NCBI RefSeq assembly: GCF_004114795.1
Contig: NZ_CP035311.1
Location: forward strand, 248,001-312,000
Source of the DNA: Janthinobacterium sp. 17J80-10
GTDB lineage: Bacteria > Pseudomonadota > Gammaproteobacteria > Burkholderiales > Burkholderiaceae_D
DNA: 64,000 bases
Reading direction: 5' to 3'
Shown: positions 22,461 to 31,596 of the stretch, one piece after another
How positions within the stretch are numbered: the stretch's first letter is position 1
Layout: each line of letters opens with the position of its first letter
Notes under the pieces: model-generated
Told to the model about the DNA's origin: nothing
What the model saw: the letters and a program-made list of their open reading frames with translations, nothing else
The model's database searches: none
Position numbers and translations under genes: made by a program

Positions 22461-22485
22461 AGGCTTGAACCAACTTAGCTGCTGC

Positions 22486-23697
22486 TTACTTCCAGAGGGC
22501 GCACTTGGACTCGGCCTTGCTCATGTAGGCCTGGTCACCCGGGATGGTTTGCACCACCTTGTAGTAATCCCACGGATACTTCGACTCGGCAGGCGTCTTC
22601 ACCTGCATCAGGTACATGTCATGCACCATGCGGCCGTCCGGGCGGATCACGCCGTTCTTGGCAAACATGTCGTTGATCTTGGTGGCCTTCATCTGCGCGA
22701 TCACCTTCTCGCCATCGTCGCTGCCCACGGCCTTGACCGCGTTCAGGTAGTGCAGCGTTGCCGAGTAGTCGGCAGCGTGCAGCATGGTCGGCTCTTTCTT
22801 GGTCTTGGCAAAGAACTTCTTCGACCAGGCGCGGGTATCGTTGTTCAGGTCCCAGTACCAGCCATCGGTCAGGTACATGCCCTGCGTCAGGTTCAGGCCC
22901 AGCGAGTGGATGTCGGTGATGAACACCAGCAGACCGGCCAGCTTCATGGTCTTGGTGATGCCGAATTCGTTGGCTGCCTTGATGGTGTTGATGGTGTCGC
23001 CGCCGGCATTGGCCATGCCCAGGATCTGTGCCTTGGACGCTTGCGCCTGCAGCAGGAACGACGAGAAGTCGGATGCGTTCAGCGGATGCTTGACCTGGCC
23101 CTTGACCACGCCGCCCTGCGCCTTGACAACTTCAGCGGTGTCTTTTTCCAGCGATGCGCCGAAAGCATAATCGGCGGTCAGGAAGAACCAGTCCTTGCCG
23201 CCGTTCTTGACGATGGCGCCGCCGGTGCCGCGGGCCAGCGCCACGGTGTCATAGGCATAGTGCACGGTGAAGCCGGTGCAATCCTCGTTGGTCAGGCGGG
23301 AAGAACCTGCGCCGATCGAGATGAAGGGCTTTTTCTTTTCCGCGGCCAGCTTGGCCAGCGCCAGGTTCACGCCGGAGTTGGTGCCGCCCAGGATCATGTC
23401 GACGCCTTCGCGGTCGATCCATTCACGGCCCTTGGAGGCGGCGATATCGGCCTTGTTCAGGTGGTCGGCGGAGACGAATTCGATTTTCTTGCCGTTGATG
23501 GTGCCGCCAAAGTCGGCAATCGCCATGCGCACGGCTTCAGCGCCGTTAGGGCCATCGACGTCGGCGTACACGCCGGACATGTCGGTGATCAGGCCGATCT
23601 TGACGGTATCGCCGGAAATCTGGGCAGATGCGGGAGCAGCAAAAGCCATCAGGGCGGTTGCGGTAGCCAGCGCCATTGCATTCAGTTTCAACATCAT
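22486..23697 (-). CDS. livK: Periplasmic substrate-binding protein of the livGFKHM transporter
   Basis: A 403-residue type I periplasmic binding protein with a signal peptide (MMLKLNAMALATATALMAFA, cleavage after ASA). The mature part begins QISGDTVKIGLITDMSGVYADVDGPNGAEAVRMA-like, the normal start for this family. AAGGAG lies before the ATG. COG0683 proteins of this subgroup bind amino acids, amides or aromatic acids; the ligand is not evident. It sits third in the operon after the two ATPases. Confidence 0.92.
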   Translation of the reverse strand: MMLKLNAMALATATALMAFAAPASAQISGDTVKIGLITDMSGVYADVDGPNGAEAVRMAIADFGGTINGKKIEFVSADHLNKADIAASKGREWIDREGVDMILGGTNSGVNLALAKLAAEKKKPFISIGAGSSRLTNEDCTGFTVHYAYDTVALARGTGGAIVKNGGKDWFFLTADYAFGASLEKDTAEVVKAQGGVVKGQVKHPLNASDFSSFLLQAQASKAQILGMANAGGDTINTIKAANEFGITKTMKLAGLLVFITDIHSLGLNLTQGMYLTDGWYWDLNNDTRAWSKKFFAKTKKEPTMLHAADYSATLHYLNAVKAVGSDDGEKVIAQMKATKINDMFAKNGVIRPDGRMVHDMYLMQVKTPAESKYPWDYYKVVQTIPGDQAYMSKAESKCALWK

Positions 23698-23751
23698 TCT
23701 TTATTTCTCCTTTGGTTCTGCGGTGTTTATTTATATAAAGAACTTACGAAC

Positions 23752-24462
23752 CTACACGCCCAGAAGTGTATTCAATACAGGCATCTTGGCTTCCAACTCG
23801 GATGAAGAGAAGGCCTCGACGATCTGGCCGTGCTCCATCACGTAAAACCGGTCCGCCAGCGGCGCGGCGAAGCGGAAATTCTGTTCCACCATCACGATCG
23901 TGTAACCCTTGGCCTTCAGGGTGGTGATCATGCGCGCCAGCGCCTGCACGATGACAGGGGCCAGACCTTCGGAAATTTCATCCAGCAGCAAGATCTTGGC
24001 GCCGGTGCGCAGGATGCGGCCGACCGCCAGCATCTGCTGTTCGCCACCCGACAGGCGGGTGCCCTGGCTGTTCTTGCGTTCCTTCAGGTTGGGGAACATG
24101 TCATAGATTTCTTCTACGGACATGCCCTTTTCCGTCTTCGACACCATCGGCGGCAGCAGCAGGTTTTCCTCGGTCGACAGCGACGAGAAAATGCCGCGCT
24201 CTTCCGGGCAGTAGCCCAGGCCCAGATGGGCGATCTTGTAGGTCGGCAGATGAATGGATTCAACGCCGCCAATCTTGATCGATCCCTTGCGGGCGCCGAC
24301 CAGGCCCATGATGGCGCGCATGGTGGTGGTGCGTCCGGCGCCGTTGCGGCCCAGGATGGTGACCACTTCGCCGTAGTTCACCGACAGGTTCACGTCATGC
24401 AGGATATGCGATTCGCCATACCATGTATGCAGGTTGCTGATTTCTAGTGCTTTCTCAGCCAT
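23752..24462 (-). CDS. livF: ABC transporter ATPase LivF (Walker A lysine replaced by arginine)
   Basis: A 236-residue ATPase. Signature motif RLSGGEQQML, Walker B KILLLDEISEGLAP and the H-loop region TIVMVEQNF are normal for LivF (where Gln-Asn replaces the histidine). Walker A reads GRNGAGRTT: the usual lysine is arginine (R44). The longer frame to 24597 is rejected because MAEKALEISN at 24462 begins the family and follows the livG stop by two bases, a coupled arrangement. Confidence 0.92.
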   Translation of the reverse strand: MAEKALEISNLHTWYGESHILHDVNLSVNYGEVVTILGRNGAGRTTTMRAIMGLVGARKGSIKIGGVESIHLPTYKIAHLGLGYCPEERGIFSSLSTEENLLLPPMVSKTEKGMSVEEIYDMFPNLKERKNSQGTRLSGGEQQMLAVGRILRTGAKILLLDEISEGLAPVIVQALARMITTLKAKGYTIVMVEQNFRFAAPLADRFYVMEHGQIVEAFSSSELEAKMPVLNTLLGV

Positions 24463-24464
24463 GA

Positions 24465-25238
24465 TCAATGGGCTCCTTCGAGTTCTGCGGCGGAGGTACC
24501 CATGTACGCTTCCATCACTTGCGGGTTGCTCGATACTTCTGCGTAATTGCCTTCGGCCAGCATGGCGCCGCGCTGCAGCACCGAAATCCTGTCGCAAATG
24601 CCGGAGACCACGCTCATGTTGTGTTCCACCATCAGGATGGTACGACCAGCCGACACTTTCTTGATCAGTTCGGTGACCAGATGCACGTCTTCATGGCCCA
24701 TGCCCTGAGTCGGTTCGTCCAGCAGCATCAGTTCCGGTTCCATGCCCAGCGTCGTGGCGATTTCCAGCGCGCGCTTGCGACCATAGGGCAAGTCGACAGT
24801 AATCGTGTCGGCATAGTCGGACAGACCCACTTCCGCCAGCAATTGCATGGCGCGGTCATTGAGCGTATCCAGGCTCTTTTCGCTCTTCCAGAAATGGAAG
24901 GACGTGCCCAGCTTGCGCTGCAGGCCGATACGCACGTTTTGCAATACGGTCAGATGCGGGAACACGGCAGAAATCTGGAACGAGCGGATGATGCCCTGGC
25001 GTGCGATCTGCGCCGACTTTTCAGCAGTAATGTCCTTGCCATTGAACAGGATCTGTCCGGAGGTCGGGATCAAAAACTTGGTGAGCAAGTTGAAGCAAGT
25101 CGTCTTGCCGGCACCATTGGGGCCGATCAGTGCATGAATATGACCTCGTTGCACTTTCAAATTCACGTCATTGACTGCCGTGAACCCCTTGAATTCTTTG
25201 GTGAGATTTTTAGTCTCGAGGATGACAGGAGTCATCAT
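24465..25238 (-). CDS. livG: ABC transporter ATPase LivG
   Basis: About 257 residues. Walker A GPNGAGKTT is intact; QISAVFPHLTVLQNVRIGLQ and LPYGRKRALEIATTLG (a LivG-type signature loop) and Walker B LMLLDEPTQGMG are seen. AAGGAG lies just before two adjacent ATGs (25238 and 25235), either of which may be used. It is the first gene of the livGFKHM operon. Because LivF has an altered Walker A, this subunit is the only one of the pair with a standard P-loop. Confidence 0.93.
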   Translation of the reverse strand: MMTPVILETKNLTKEFKGFTAVNDVNLKVQRGHIHALIGPNGAGKTTCFNLLTKFLIPTSGQILFNGKDITAEKSAQIARQGIIRSFQISAVFPHLTVLQNVRIGLQRKLGTSFHFWKSEKSLDTLNDRAMQLLAEVGLSDYADTITVDLPYGRKRALEIATTLGMEPELMLLDEPTQGMGHEDVHLVTELIKKVSAGRTILMVEHNMSVVSGICDRISVLQRGAMLAEGNYAEVSSNPQVMEAYMGTSAAELEGAH

Positions 25239-25409
25239 TTCTCCTTCTGTTACGTCTATTACTGGTTGACGCTTTTGCTTGTTATTGACACTTGAAATGC
25301 CGATTGCCACACATGTGACTTTGCAATTTTGCGAATGGTACTAGCTCTTATTCCAAGAAACAATACCAGATATGCGAGATATAAATTCTTTTATTGATAA
25401 ATTAACTTT

Positions 25410-27062
25410 TTATTCGTTTGTTTGCTGCAGCGCAATGCGGGTAGAAGTGGACTTGATCCATTTCGCAACATGTTCGGCCAGCATGACCGTGGGGGAATTT
25501 GTATTACCAGAAGTAATGGTCGGCATGACGGAAGCGTCCACCACGCGCAAGCCAAAAATGCCCTTGACGCCGAGGCGACTGTCGAGCACCGCCATCGGAT
25601 CTTCGGCACGTCCCATTTTGCACGTGCCAACCGGGTGAAAAATGGTTGTGCCGATTTCGCTTGCCGCCCGTACCAGCGCTTCTTCGGTGTGATAGTCAGG
25701 ACCAGGCTTGATCTCCTTCGGAGAAAATTGCTGCAGTGCGGGAGCGGAAATTATTTTTCTCGTCAGGCGCAGGGAATCGGCGGCAACCCGCCTGTCGTCT
25801 TCCGTACTGAGGTAATTGGGCGTGATGCGTGGCGCCGCGGCGGGGTCGCCGGAGCGCAGGCGCACGTGGCCGCGCGAGCTCGGACGCAGGTTGCACACGC
25901 TGGCGGTAAATGCTGGAAAGTTGTGCAAAGATTCACCAAAGCGCTCCAGCGACAAGGGTTGCACGTGATACTCCAGGTTGGCGCTGGCCTGTGCCGGATC
26001 GGAACGGGCAAACGCGCCCAGTTGCGACGGCGCCATCGACATCGGTCCACTCTGGAACAGCAAGTATTCCAGGCCAATCTTCATCTTGCCGAACCAGTGG
26101 TTGGCCATGGTATTCAGTGTACGCGTGCCCTGGATCTGGAAAATCATGCGCAACTGCAGGTGGTCCTGCAGGTTTTCACCGACACCGGGCAAATCGGCCT
26201 GAACTGCAATGCCATGCTCCTTTAGCAAGGGCGCCGGTCCCACGCCGGAGAGCTGCAGTATCTGCGGCGAACCGATCGCGCCGGCGCACAGCAGCGTTTC
26301 GCGCGCCGACTGCGCAAACCAGCGTGCGCCCTCGCGGACAAACTCGACGCCCGTGCATACCTTGCCATCAGGCGTGTCGGCAAAGCGCAGCCGCTCGACA
26401 TGACATCCTGTCATGACGGTGAGATTGCCGCGTTTGAGCGCCGGCTTCAGGAAAGCGCGCGCGGTACTCCAGCGCAGGCCGCGCTTCTGGTTGACTTCGA
26501 AATACCCGCAGCCCTCATTGTCGCCGCGGTTGAAATCGTCGGTGGCGGGAATGCCGGCCTGGCCGGCAGCGGCGCGGAAGGCTTCGAGGATTTCCCACGA
26601 CAGGCGCTGCTTTTCCACGCGCCACTCGCCGCCGGCGCCATGGAAGGCATCGGCGCCGCGATGATGGTCTTCGCTCTTCATGAACACCGGCAGGACGTTT
26701 TCCCAGCGCCAGGCCGCGTCGCCGGTCAGTTGCGCCCACTCATCATAGTCGCGCGACTGCCCGCGCATGTAGATCATGCCGTTGATCGACGACGAGCCGC
26801 CCAGCACCTTGCCGCGCGGGTAAATCAGGCTGCGGCCATTCAGTCCCGCATCGGCTTCGGTGCGAAAGCACCAGTCGGTGCGCGCATTGTCGATGCAATA
26901 CAGATAACCGACCGGGATATGCACCCACAGGTAATCGTCCTTCTTGCCCGCTTCGAGCAGCAAGACTTTGACCTGCGGATCTTCGGTCAGGCGGTTGGCC
27001 AGAACGCAACCGGCCGAGCCGGCGCCAATGATGATGTAATCGTATTGTCCCGCTGATTGCAT
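25410..27062 (-). CDS. hpdH: GMC-family FAD dehydrogenase, probably 3-hydroxypropionate dehydrogenase
   Basis: A 550-residue flavoprotein. The FAD motif is [19 protein letters not shown] signature 1 is [21 protein letters not shown]-like and signature 2 [16 protein letters not shown]; the catalytic His region is [10 protein letters not shown] near the C-terminus. It resembles choline dehydrogenases, but it lies 42 bases after mmsA with a divergent LysR gene. The same set (hpdH, mmsA, hpdR) serves 3-hydroxypropionate oxidation in Pseudomonas and Cupriavidus. Substrate is inferred from this context only. Confidence 0.75.
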   Translation of the reverse strand: MQSAGQYDYIIIGAGSAGCVLANRLTEDPQVKVLLLEAGKKDDYLWVHIPVGYLYCIDNARTDWCFRTEADAGLNGRSLIYPRGKVLGGSSSINGMIYMRGQSRDYDEWAQLTGDAAWRWENVLPVFMKSEDHHRGADAFHGAGGEWRVEKQRLSWEILEAFRAAAGQAGIPATDDFNRGDNEGCGYFEVNQKRGLRWSTARAFLKPALKRGNLTVMTGCHVERLRFADTPDGKVCTGVEFVREGARWFAQSARETLLCAGAIGSPQILQLSGVGPAPLLKEHGIAVQADLPGVGENLQDHLQLRMIFQIQGTRTLNTMANHWFGKMKIGLEYLLFQSGPMSMAPSQLGAFARSDPAQASANLEYHVQPLSLERFGESLHNFPAFTASVCNLRPSSRGHVRLRSGDPAAAPRITPNYLSTEDDRRVAADSLRLTRKIISAPALQQFSPKEIKPGPDYHTEEALVRAASEIGTTIFHPVGTCKMGRAEDPMAVLDSRLGVKGIFGLRVVDASVMPTITSGNTNSPTVMLAEHVAKWIKSTSTRIALQQTNE

Positions 27063-27104
27063 GGTGTTGTTGTCTCCTCCAGGCTTGGCCGGCATGGCGC
27101 CGGC

Positions 27105-28625
27105 TTACTTCGCCACCGGCATGGTGAACTCGGCGCCCTTGGCAATCGAGTCCGGCCAGCGCTGCATGATCGACTTGTAGCGCGTGTAAAAACGCACGCC
27201 TTCCTCGCCATAGGCATGGGCATCGCCAAACAGCGAGCGCTTCCAGCCGCCGAAGGAATGCCAGGCCATCGGCACCGGGATCGGCACGTTGACGCCAACC
27301 ATGCCGACTTCGATGCGGCGCGAGAATTCGCGCGCGGTCTGACCGTCCGAAGTAAAGAGCGATACGCCATTGCCGAATTCATGCGCATTGATCAGTTCGA
27401 CCGCTGCCGCAAAGGTCGGCACGCGCACCACGCACAGCACCGGCCCGAAGATTTCTTCGCGGTAGATGCTCATGTCGGGCGTGACATTGTCAAAGAGACT
27501 GCCGCCCAGGAAGAAGCCGTTTTCATGGCCGGCCACGCGCAAGCCGCGGCCATCGACCAGGAGCTTGGCGCCGGCCTTCACGCCGGCATCGATATAGCCC
27601 TCGATCTTGGCCTTGTGGATCGCGGTGACCACCGGCCCCATTTCGGCGTCGGCTTCCATGCCATTCTTGACCTTGAGCGCCTTCACGCGCGGCACCAGGG
27701 CTTCCACCAAACGGTCGGCCACGTCACCCACCGCCACCGCCACCGAAATGGCCATGCAGCGCTCGCCGGCCGAACCGTAGGCCGCGCCGATCAGGGCATC
27801 GACAGCCTGGCCGAGGTCGGCGTCCGGCATCACCACCAGGTGGTTCTTGGCGCCGCCCAGCGCCTGCACGCGCATGGGATACGGCCCCTTGCGTTTTGCA
27901 CCCTCGGTATAGATGTACTCGGCAATGGGCGTGGAGCCGACAAAGGACACCGCTTTCACGTCGGGATGCTGCAGCAGGGCGTCGACTGCCACCTTGTCGC
28001 CCTGGACGACATTGAAGACGCCATCGGGCAACCCCGCCTGCTTGAACAAGTCCGCCAGCATCAGCGACGGGGTCGGATCGCGCTCGGAAGGCTTCAGGAT
28101 GAAGGTGTTACCGGTGGCCAGCGCCATTGGCGCCATCCACATCGGCACCATCACTGGAAAATTGAATGGCGTGATGCCGGCAGTCACCCCCAGCGGCTGG
28201 CGCATTTGCCAGTTATCGATGCCGCCGCCGATATTGTCGGAAAACTGCGACTTGAGCAGTTGCGGCGCGCCGCAGGCAAACTCCACGATTTCAATGCCGC
28301 GCACCACTTCACCCTTGGCATCCGAAAACACCTTGCCATGTTCGCGGGTAATTGCGGCGGCCAGCGCATCATGGTGCCGCTCCATCAATTCCTTGAACTT
28401 GAAGAGGATGCGGGCACGCTTCAAGGGTGCGGTTTCCGCCCAGGCCGGCGCAGCCGCAGACGCCGCTGCCACTGCGGCATGGACTTCCTCGACGCTGGCC
28501 AAGGCAACCTCGCCGGTCACTTCGCCCGTCGCGGGGTTGAAAACATCTTGCCGGCGGCCGCTTTCGGACGCTGTCACGCGGCCGGCGATGAAATGAGAAA
28601 TCGTGGAAGAAGCGGTATTTGCCAT
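27105..28625 (-). CDS. mmsA: Methylmalonate-semialdehyde dehydrogenase (CoA-acylating)
   Basis: A 506-residue aldehyde dehydrogenase that converts malonate or methylmalonate semialdehyde with CoA and NAD to acetyl- or propionyl-CoA and CO2. The MmsA-type motifs are [25 protein letters not shown] and [10 protein letters not shown] with the catalytic cysteine. The longer frame to 28688 is rejected because AAGGA lies six bases before the ATG at 28625. It is the first gene of a two-gene unit with the GMC dehydrogenase and divergent from a LysR regulator. Confidence 0.93.
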   Translation of the reverse strand: MANTASSTISHFIAGRVTASESGRRQDVFNPATGEVTGEVALASVEEVHAAVAAASAAAPAWAETAPLKRARILFKFKELMERHHDALAAAITREHGKVFSDAKGEVVRGIEIVEFACGAPQLLKSQFSDNIGGGIDNWQMRQPLGVTAGITPFNFPVMVPMWMAPMALATGNTFILKPSERDPTPSLMLADLFKQAGLPDGVFNVVQGDKVAVDALLQHPDVKAVSFVGSTPIAEYIYTEGAKRKGPYPMRVQALGGAKNHLVVMPDADLGQAVDALIGAAYGSAGERCMAISVAVAVGDVADRLVEALVPRVKALKVKNGMEADAEMGPVVTAIHKAKIEGYIDAGVKAGAKLLVDGRGLRVAGHENGFFLGGSLFDNVTPDMSIYREEIFGPVLCVVRVPTFAAAVELINAHEFGNGVSLFTSDGQTAREFSRRIEVGMVGVNVPIPVPMAWHSFGGWKRSLFGDAHAYGEEGVRFYTRYKSIMQRWPDSIAKGAEFTMPVAK

Positions 28626-28757
28626 AAATATTCCTTGGGTAAGTGATCTGATTTCCGCAGAATATCGGCATATTTGTAGTGAATCCAATCATATTTTATC
28701 AATACGTCATAAATATATTTTATAATTATCGTATTCCCGAATCGATAAATAATCTGC

Positions 28758-29633
28758 ATGGATCCTTCCCAGTTGCGTGCCTTTATCACCGTGGCGCGTA
28801 CCGGCAACCTGACCCGCGCCGCGGCCGCGCTGCATTTGACCCAGCCGGCGGTCAGCCTGCAAATCAAGGCCCTGCAAGCCACGCTCCAGGTACAGCTGTT
28901 TTCGCGCACGCCGACCGGCATGGTCTTGACCACCGAAGGGGCCAAGCTGCTGCCGCTGGCCGAACGCATCCTGGCCAACATGGCGGAGCTGGAGCAAGCC
29001 GCCAACGCCCTGCACACCACGCTGAGCGGCACCCTGGCCATCGGCACCATCCTCGATCCGGAATTTACCCGCCTGGGGGTCCTGCTCAAGCACCTGGTCG
29101 AATCCTGGCCCCAGCTGACCCCGCGCCTGCAGCACGGCATCTCGGGCACGGTCCTGAACATGGTGAAAAGCGGCGAGCTGGATGTCGGCTATTTCATCGG
29201 CGATCCCGGCAAGGAATGCCATTCCCTGATCCTGACGTCATTTACCTATAACGTCGTGGCGCCTTCGGGCTGGAAAAGCCGCGTTAGCGGCAAGGACTGG
29301 CCGGCGTTGGCGCAATTGCCCTGGATCTGGACCCCGCCGGAATCCGCCCACAACCGCTTGCTGAGCAATATCTTTTCTTCCTATCAAGTAAAGCCCATCA
29401 CGGTGGCGCAGGTCGACCAGGAGCAATCCATGCTCGACCTGGTGAAATCCGGCCTCGGTCTATCCCTGGTGCGCGAATCCATCGCCTTGCGCGAATCCCA
29501 CGCCCACGGCCTGGTCATTGCCGATGCGGTCAGCGTTGCCACCGAGTTGCGCTTCATTACGTTGGCCAAGCGTCAGCAGGAAGTCGCCATCGCTGCCGTT
29601 TTTTCCTTGCTCGCCAGCGTATGGAACCGCTAA
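28758..29633 (+). CDS. hpdR: LysR-type regulator divergent from mmsA-hpdH
   Basis: A 291-residue LysR-type regulator: N-terminal winged helix with ARTGNLTRAAAALHLTQPAV, followed by a periplasmic-binding-like effector domain. The 132-base AT-rich gap to mmsA should hold both promoters and the operator. By analogy with HpdR/MmsR it probably activates mmsA and the GMC gene in response to 3-hydroxypropionate or a related acid. It is transcribed toward the proposed origin and ends 36 bases before the first DnaA-box dyad. Confidence 0.8.
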   Translation: MDPSQLRAFITVARTGNLTRAAAALHLTQPAVSLQIKALQATLQVQLFSRTPTGMVLTTEGAKLLPLAERILANMAELEQAANALHTTLSGTLAIGTILDPEFTRLGVLLKHLVESWPQLTPRLQHGISGTVLNMVKSGELDVGYFIGDPGKECHSLILTSFTYNVVAPSGWKSRVSGKDWPALAQLPWIWTPPESAHNRLLSNIFSSYQVKPITVAQVDQEQSMLDLVKSGLGLSLVRESIALRESHAHGLVIADAVSVATELRFITLAKRQQEVAIAAVFSLLASVWNR

Positions 29634-29668
29634 TCGGCCGTTTTTGGCTGGAATTTGCCTGAAATAAG

Positions 29669-29697
29669 GCTTTATCCACAATGATTGTGGATAAAGC
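29669..29697. repeat. Inverted repeat of two DnaA boxes
   Basis: GCTTTATCCACAAT, a single G, then its exact complement: 14-bp arms with one central base. Each arm contains a perfect DnaA box, so the two boxes face each other. It also follows the LysR gene by 36 bases but has no T run. Confidence 0.9.
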
Positions 29698-29810
29698 TGG
29701 GGATAAGCTTTGCGCGCTTTGTGCACAAGCGACGATCTCGCAAAAGACCGTTTTTTTATCCAGAATTTATCCTGTCTCGATACAAGCGTTATCAGGGTGC
29801 TTATCCATGC

Positions 29811-29841
29811 CGTAAACCTCTGAATCGATTCAAGGTTTACG
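29811..29841. repeat. Near-perfect dyad next to the DnaA box of module 1
   Basis: CGTAAACCT ... AGGTTTACG enclose the palindrome TGAATCGATTCA, giving arms of 15 pairs with one bulged base. It ends two bases before the DnaA box at 29844. The second module lacks it, though CTTTACGA remains before its box. Confidence 0.75.
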
Positions 29842-29843
29842 AC

Positions 29844-29902
29844 TTATCCACAAAAAAAGCGACGTTTACTATTACTACTATTTATATATATAAATAATTA
29901 TT
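29844..29902. other. Origin unwinding module 1
   Basis: DnaA box 29844-29852, a 13-base spacer, then TTA CTA TTA CTA CTA (29866-29880), whose complement read 3' to 5' is AAT GAT AAT GAT GAT, the DnaA-trio pattern. TTTATATATATAAAT and more A/T follow (29881-29902). Confidence 0.8.
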
Positions 29903-30260
29903 CAAAACCAACCCCCCAGTTTCATTTCCCTTCGGGATGAAAATCGCTTTCCTGAAAAACGATTTTTGCAATCAAGCGAAACGCTTTTGAAATAGACAAT
30001 CAGACAACGCCAGTACAAAACCCCTTTTCCTGAAAAACCAGTCGCTAACCATCCTGGATATATGCAAAACAGCAACTTCTTGTTTTGCAAGACGAATTTG
30101 CCTGTGGATAATCCAGTGCATAGATGGCAGATCGTTTGTGTACAAATGCCTGAAGTGATGCATAGCGTTTTTTTATCCAGAAACTGTCCGCTTTAAAAAC
30201 AAGCTTTATCCGATAGTTTTTACAGCGGCTAAAGCCATGATTTTTCAACGCCTTTACGAG

Positions 30261-30320
30261 TTATCCACAGAAAAAGGCCCCGTTTACTATTATTACTATT
30301 TATATATATAAATACTTATT
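30261..30320. other. Origin unwinding module 2
   Basis: DnaA box 30261-30269, a 14-base spacer including GGCCCCG, then TTA CTA TTA TTA CTA (30284-30298), again DnaA-trios on the complement, then TTTATATATATAAATACTTATT (30299-30320, listed as a region). Orientation is the same as module 1. Confidence 0.8.
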
Positions 30321-30446
30321 AAAAAACCGTAATTCCTTACCAGCCGCTTCCCCCACGACAAAAACACGAAAAAGATGGTCTTTAAAACAAGAAATTAAGT
30401 TGTCATTGAATAAAAATGGGCAATTTATCAATAAGACCAATAAAAA

Positions 30447-30478
30447 AAATCCACTGCCAGTTCCCTGGCAATGGATTT
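30447..30478 (-). terminator. Intrinsic terminator of the LysR gene at 30502
   Basis: A 14-bp stem with one mismatch (30447-30460 with 30465-30478), four-base loop, followed on the minus strand by a T run (plus-strand A run 30442-30449). It should keep leftward transcription out of the origin. Confidence 0.82.
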
Positions 30479-30501
30479 CCTAAAACCAAAATATTGTTTT
30501 T

Positions 30502-31452
30502 TTATAACTGCAAGATGCCTTTTCCAATGGCATTCTCGGTGGCTTCGATCAACCGTGTCCGCAACCAACGGTGGGCTTGATTGCGCGCATCGCGTTCATG
30601 CCAAAGCAAGTCGACGTGCACCGGGGGCATATCGAAAGGCAATTCCTTGACGATCAAGGCATCCTGTCTGCCCGTGGAAGCAACCAAATGCCGTGGCAAG
30701 ACCGTGAGCAAATCCGAACTCGCGACCACGGATCCGCCCGTATAGAATTGATTTACCGTCAATAAAATGTGACGTTTGCGTCCCAGCTGTGCCAGCGCAT
30801 CGTTCACCATGCCATAGGCCCGCCCGGAAAAGCTGACCAGCAAGTGGTCGGCAGCGCAATAGGCATCCAGGGTCAGTTCCTGATGTTCAAGCGGATGGCC
30901 CTTGCGCATGACACAAACATATTGACCCGTGTACAAGCGCTCATGCCGGATTGGCGAACTGGGTTCGGTCGCCAGCTGGCTCGCCACGCCCGGGAAAAAA
31001 CCGATGGTCAGGTCGATATCGCCGTGCAGCAGGATGGCGCGCGGGTCGCGCGTGGTCAGGGGCATCATGCGCACGCTGATGCCTGGGGCTTCACGCTGGA
31101 TGTCCTGCACCAGCATGGGCAGCCAGAGCGCAGCCGGCGCGTCGGCCATGGCCATGCGGAACGTGGTCTTGGTCTTGGCCAGATCAAAACTTTCCGGGGT
31201 GACCGCCGATTCCAGGTCCGCGAGCGCATTGCGCACGATCGGCCACAATTCCTCCGCTCGCGGCGTTGGGCGCACGCCATGCGCCGTACGAATCAGCAAT
31301 TCATCGCCAATGGCATCGCGCAAGCGTTTCAGGGCATTGGAAACAGCAGGTTGCGTCATCGCAAGCCGGCTGGCCGCGCGCGTCAGGTTCTGTTCCGACA
31401 TCACGGCATCGAAGACGCGCAACAGGTTTAAATCGAGAGTCAGGAAGCTCAT
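30502..31452 (-). CDS. LysR-type transcriptional regulator
   Basis: A 316-residue regulator with the NodD/NahR-like N-terminus MSFLTLDLNLLRVFDAVMSEQ-type (first 20 residues) and helix-turn-helix NLTRAASRLAMTQPAVSNAL, followed by a substrate-binding domain. It lies on the right edge of the origin and is transcribed toward it. The divergent neighbour is a 68-residue membrane protein gene; no catabolic operon is adjacent, so its target is unknown. Confidence 0.85.
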   Translation of the reverse strand: MSFLTLDLNLLRVFDAVMSEQNLTRAASRLAMTQPAVSNALKRLRDAIGDELLIRTAHGVRPTPRAEELWPIVRNALADLESAVTPESFDLAKTKTTFRMAMADAPAALWLPMLVQDIQREAPGISVRMMPLTTRDPRAILLHGDIDLTIGFFPGVASQLATEPSSPIRHERLYTGQYVCVMRKGHPLEHQELTLDAYCAADHLLVSFSGRAYGMVNDALAQLGRKRHILLTVNQFYTGGSVVASSDLLTVLPRHLVASTGRQDALIVKELPFDMPPVHVDLLWHERDARNQAHRWLRTRLIEATENAIGKGILQL

Positions 31453-31596
31453 GGTAAAAGAGGCACTACGGCACTACACCGCCCATGCATAGTTATGAAT
31501 ATAGGTGATAAGAGTTATCGTCATTGATAATTGGAGGTATAACAGAGTTAACCCTATACTGCAACGCGCCAGAATAGTGTTTGAAAGAATTAATTT

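Larger units (their letters stand above)
29686..30322. repeat. Diverged tandem duplication with 417-base period
   Basis: Landmarks recur exactly 417 bases apart: TGTGGATAA (29686, 30103), TTGTGNACAA (29719, 30136), GTTTTTTTATCCAGAA (box at 29756, 30173), TTATC (29789, 30206) and TTATCCACA (29844, 30261). The trios and AT runs are offset by 418. The sequence between landmarks has diverged strongly. Each copy spans about 220 bases (29686-29905 and 30103-30322), with about 200 bases of unrelated sequence between. Confidence 0.88.
29634..30501. other. Probable chromosomal replication origin (oriC)
   Basis: An 868-base AT-rich gap without a gene. Perfect DnaA boxes TTATCCACA lie at 29672-29680 (+), 29686-29694 (-), 29844-29852 (+), 30103-30111 (-) and 30261-30269 (+). 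One-mismatch boxes lie at 29698-29706, 29756-29764 and 30173-30181. Two unwinding modules (box, spacer, DnaA-trios, AT run) are present. Most genes on both sides are transcribed away from this point, and parS/parAB lie nearby. dnaA is not in the window, so a DnaA-titrating locus is the main alternative. Confidence 0.75.

Noticed and set aside
22438-23805. 455-codon plus-strand frame
   Set aside because: Antisense to the livK binding-protein gene.
29634-30501. Plasmid or phage origin inserted in the chromosome
   Set aside because: No replication initiator, iterons or integrase genes nearby; the boxes are chromosomal DnaA type and the strand switch of flanking genes fits a chromosomal origin.
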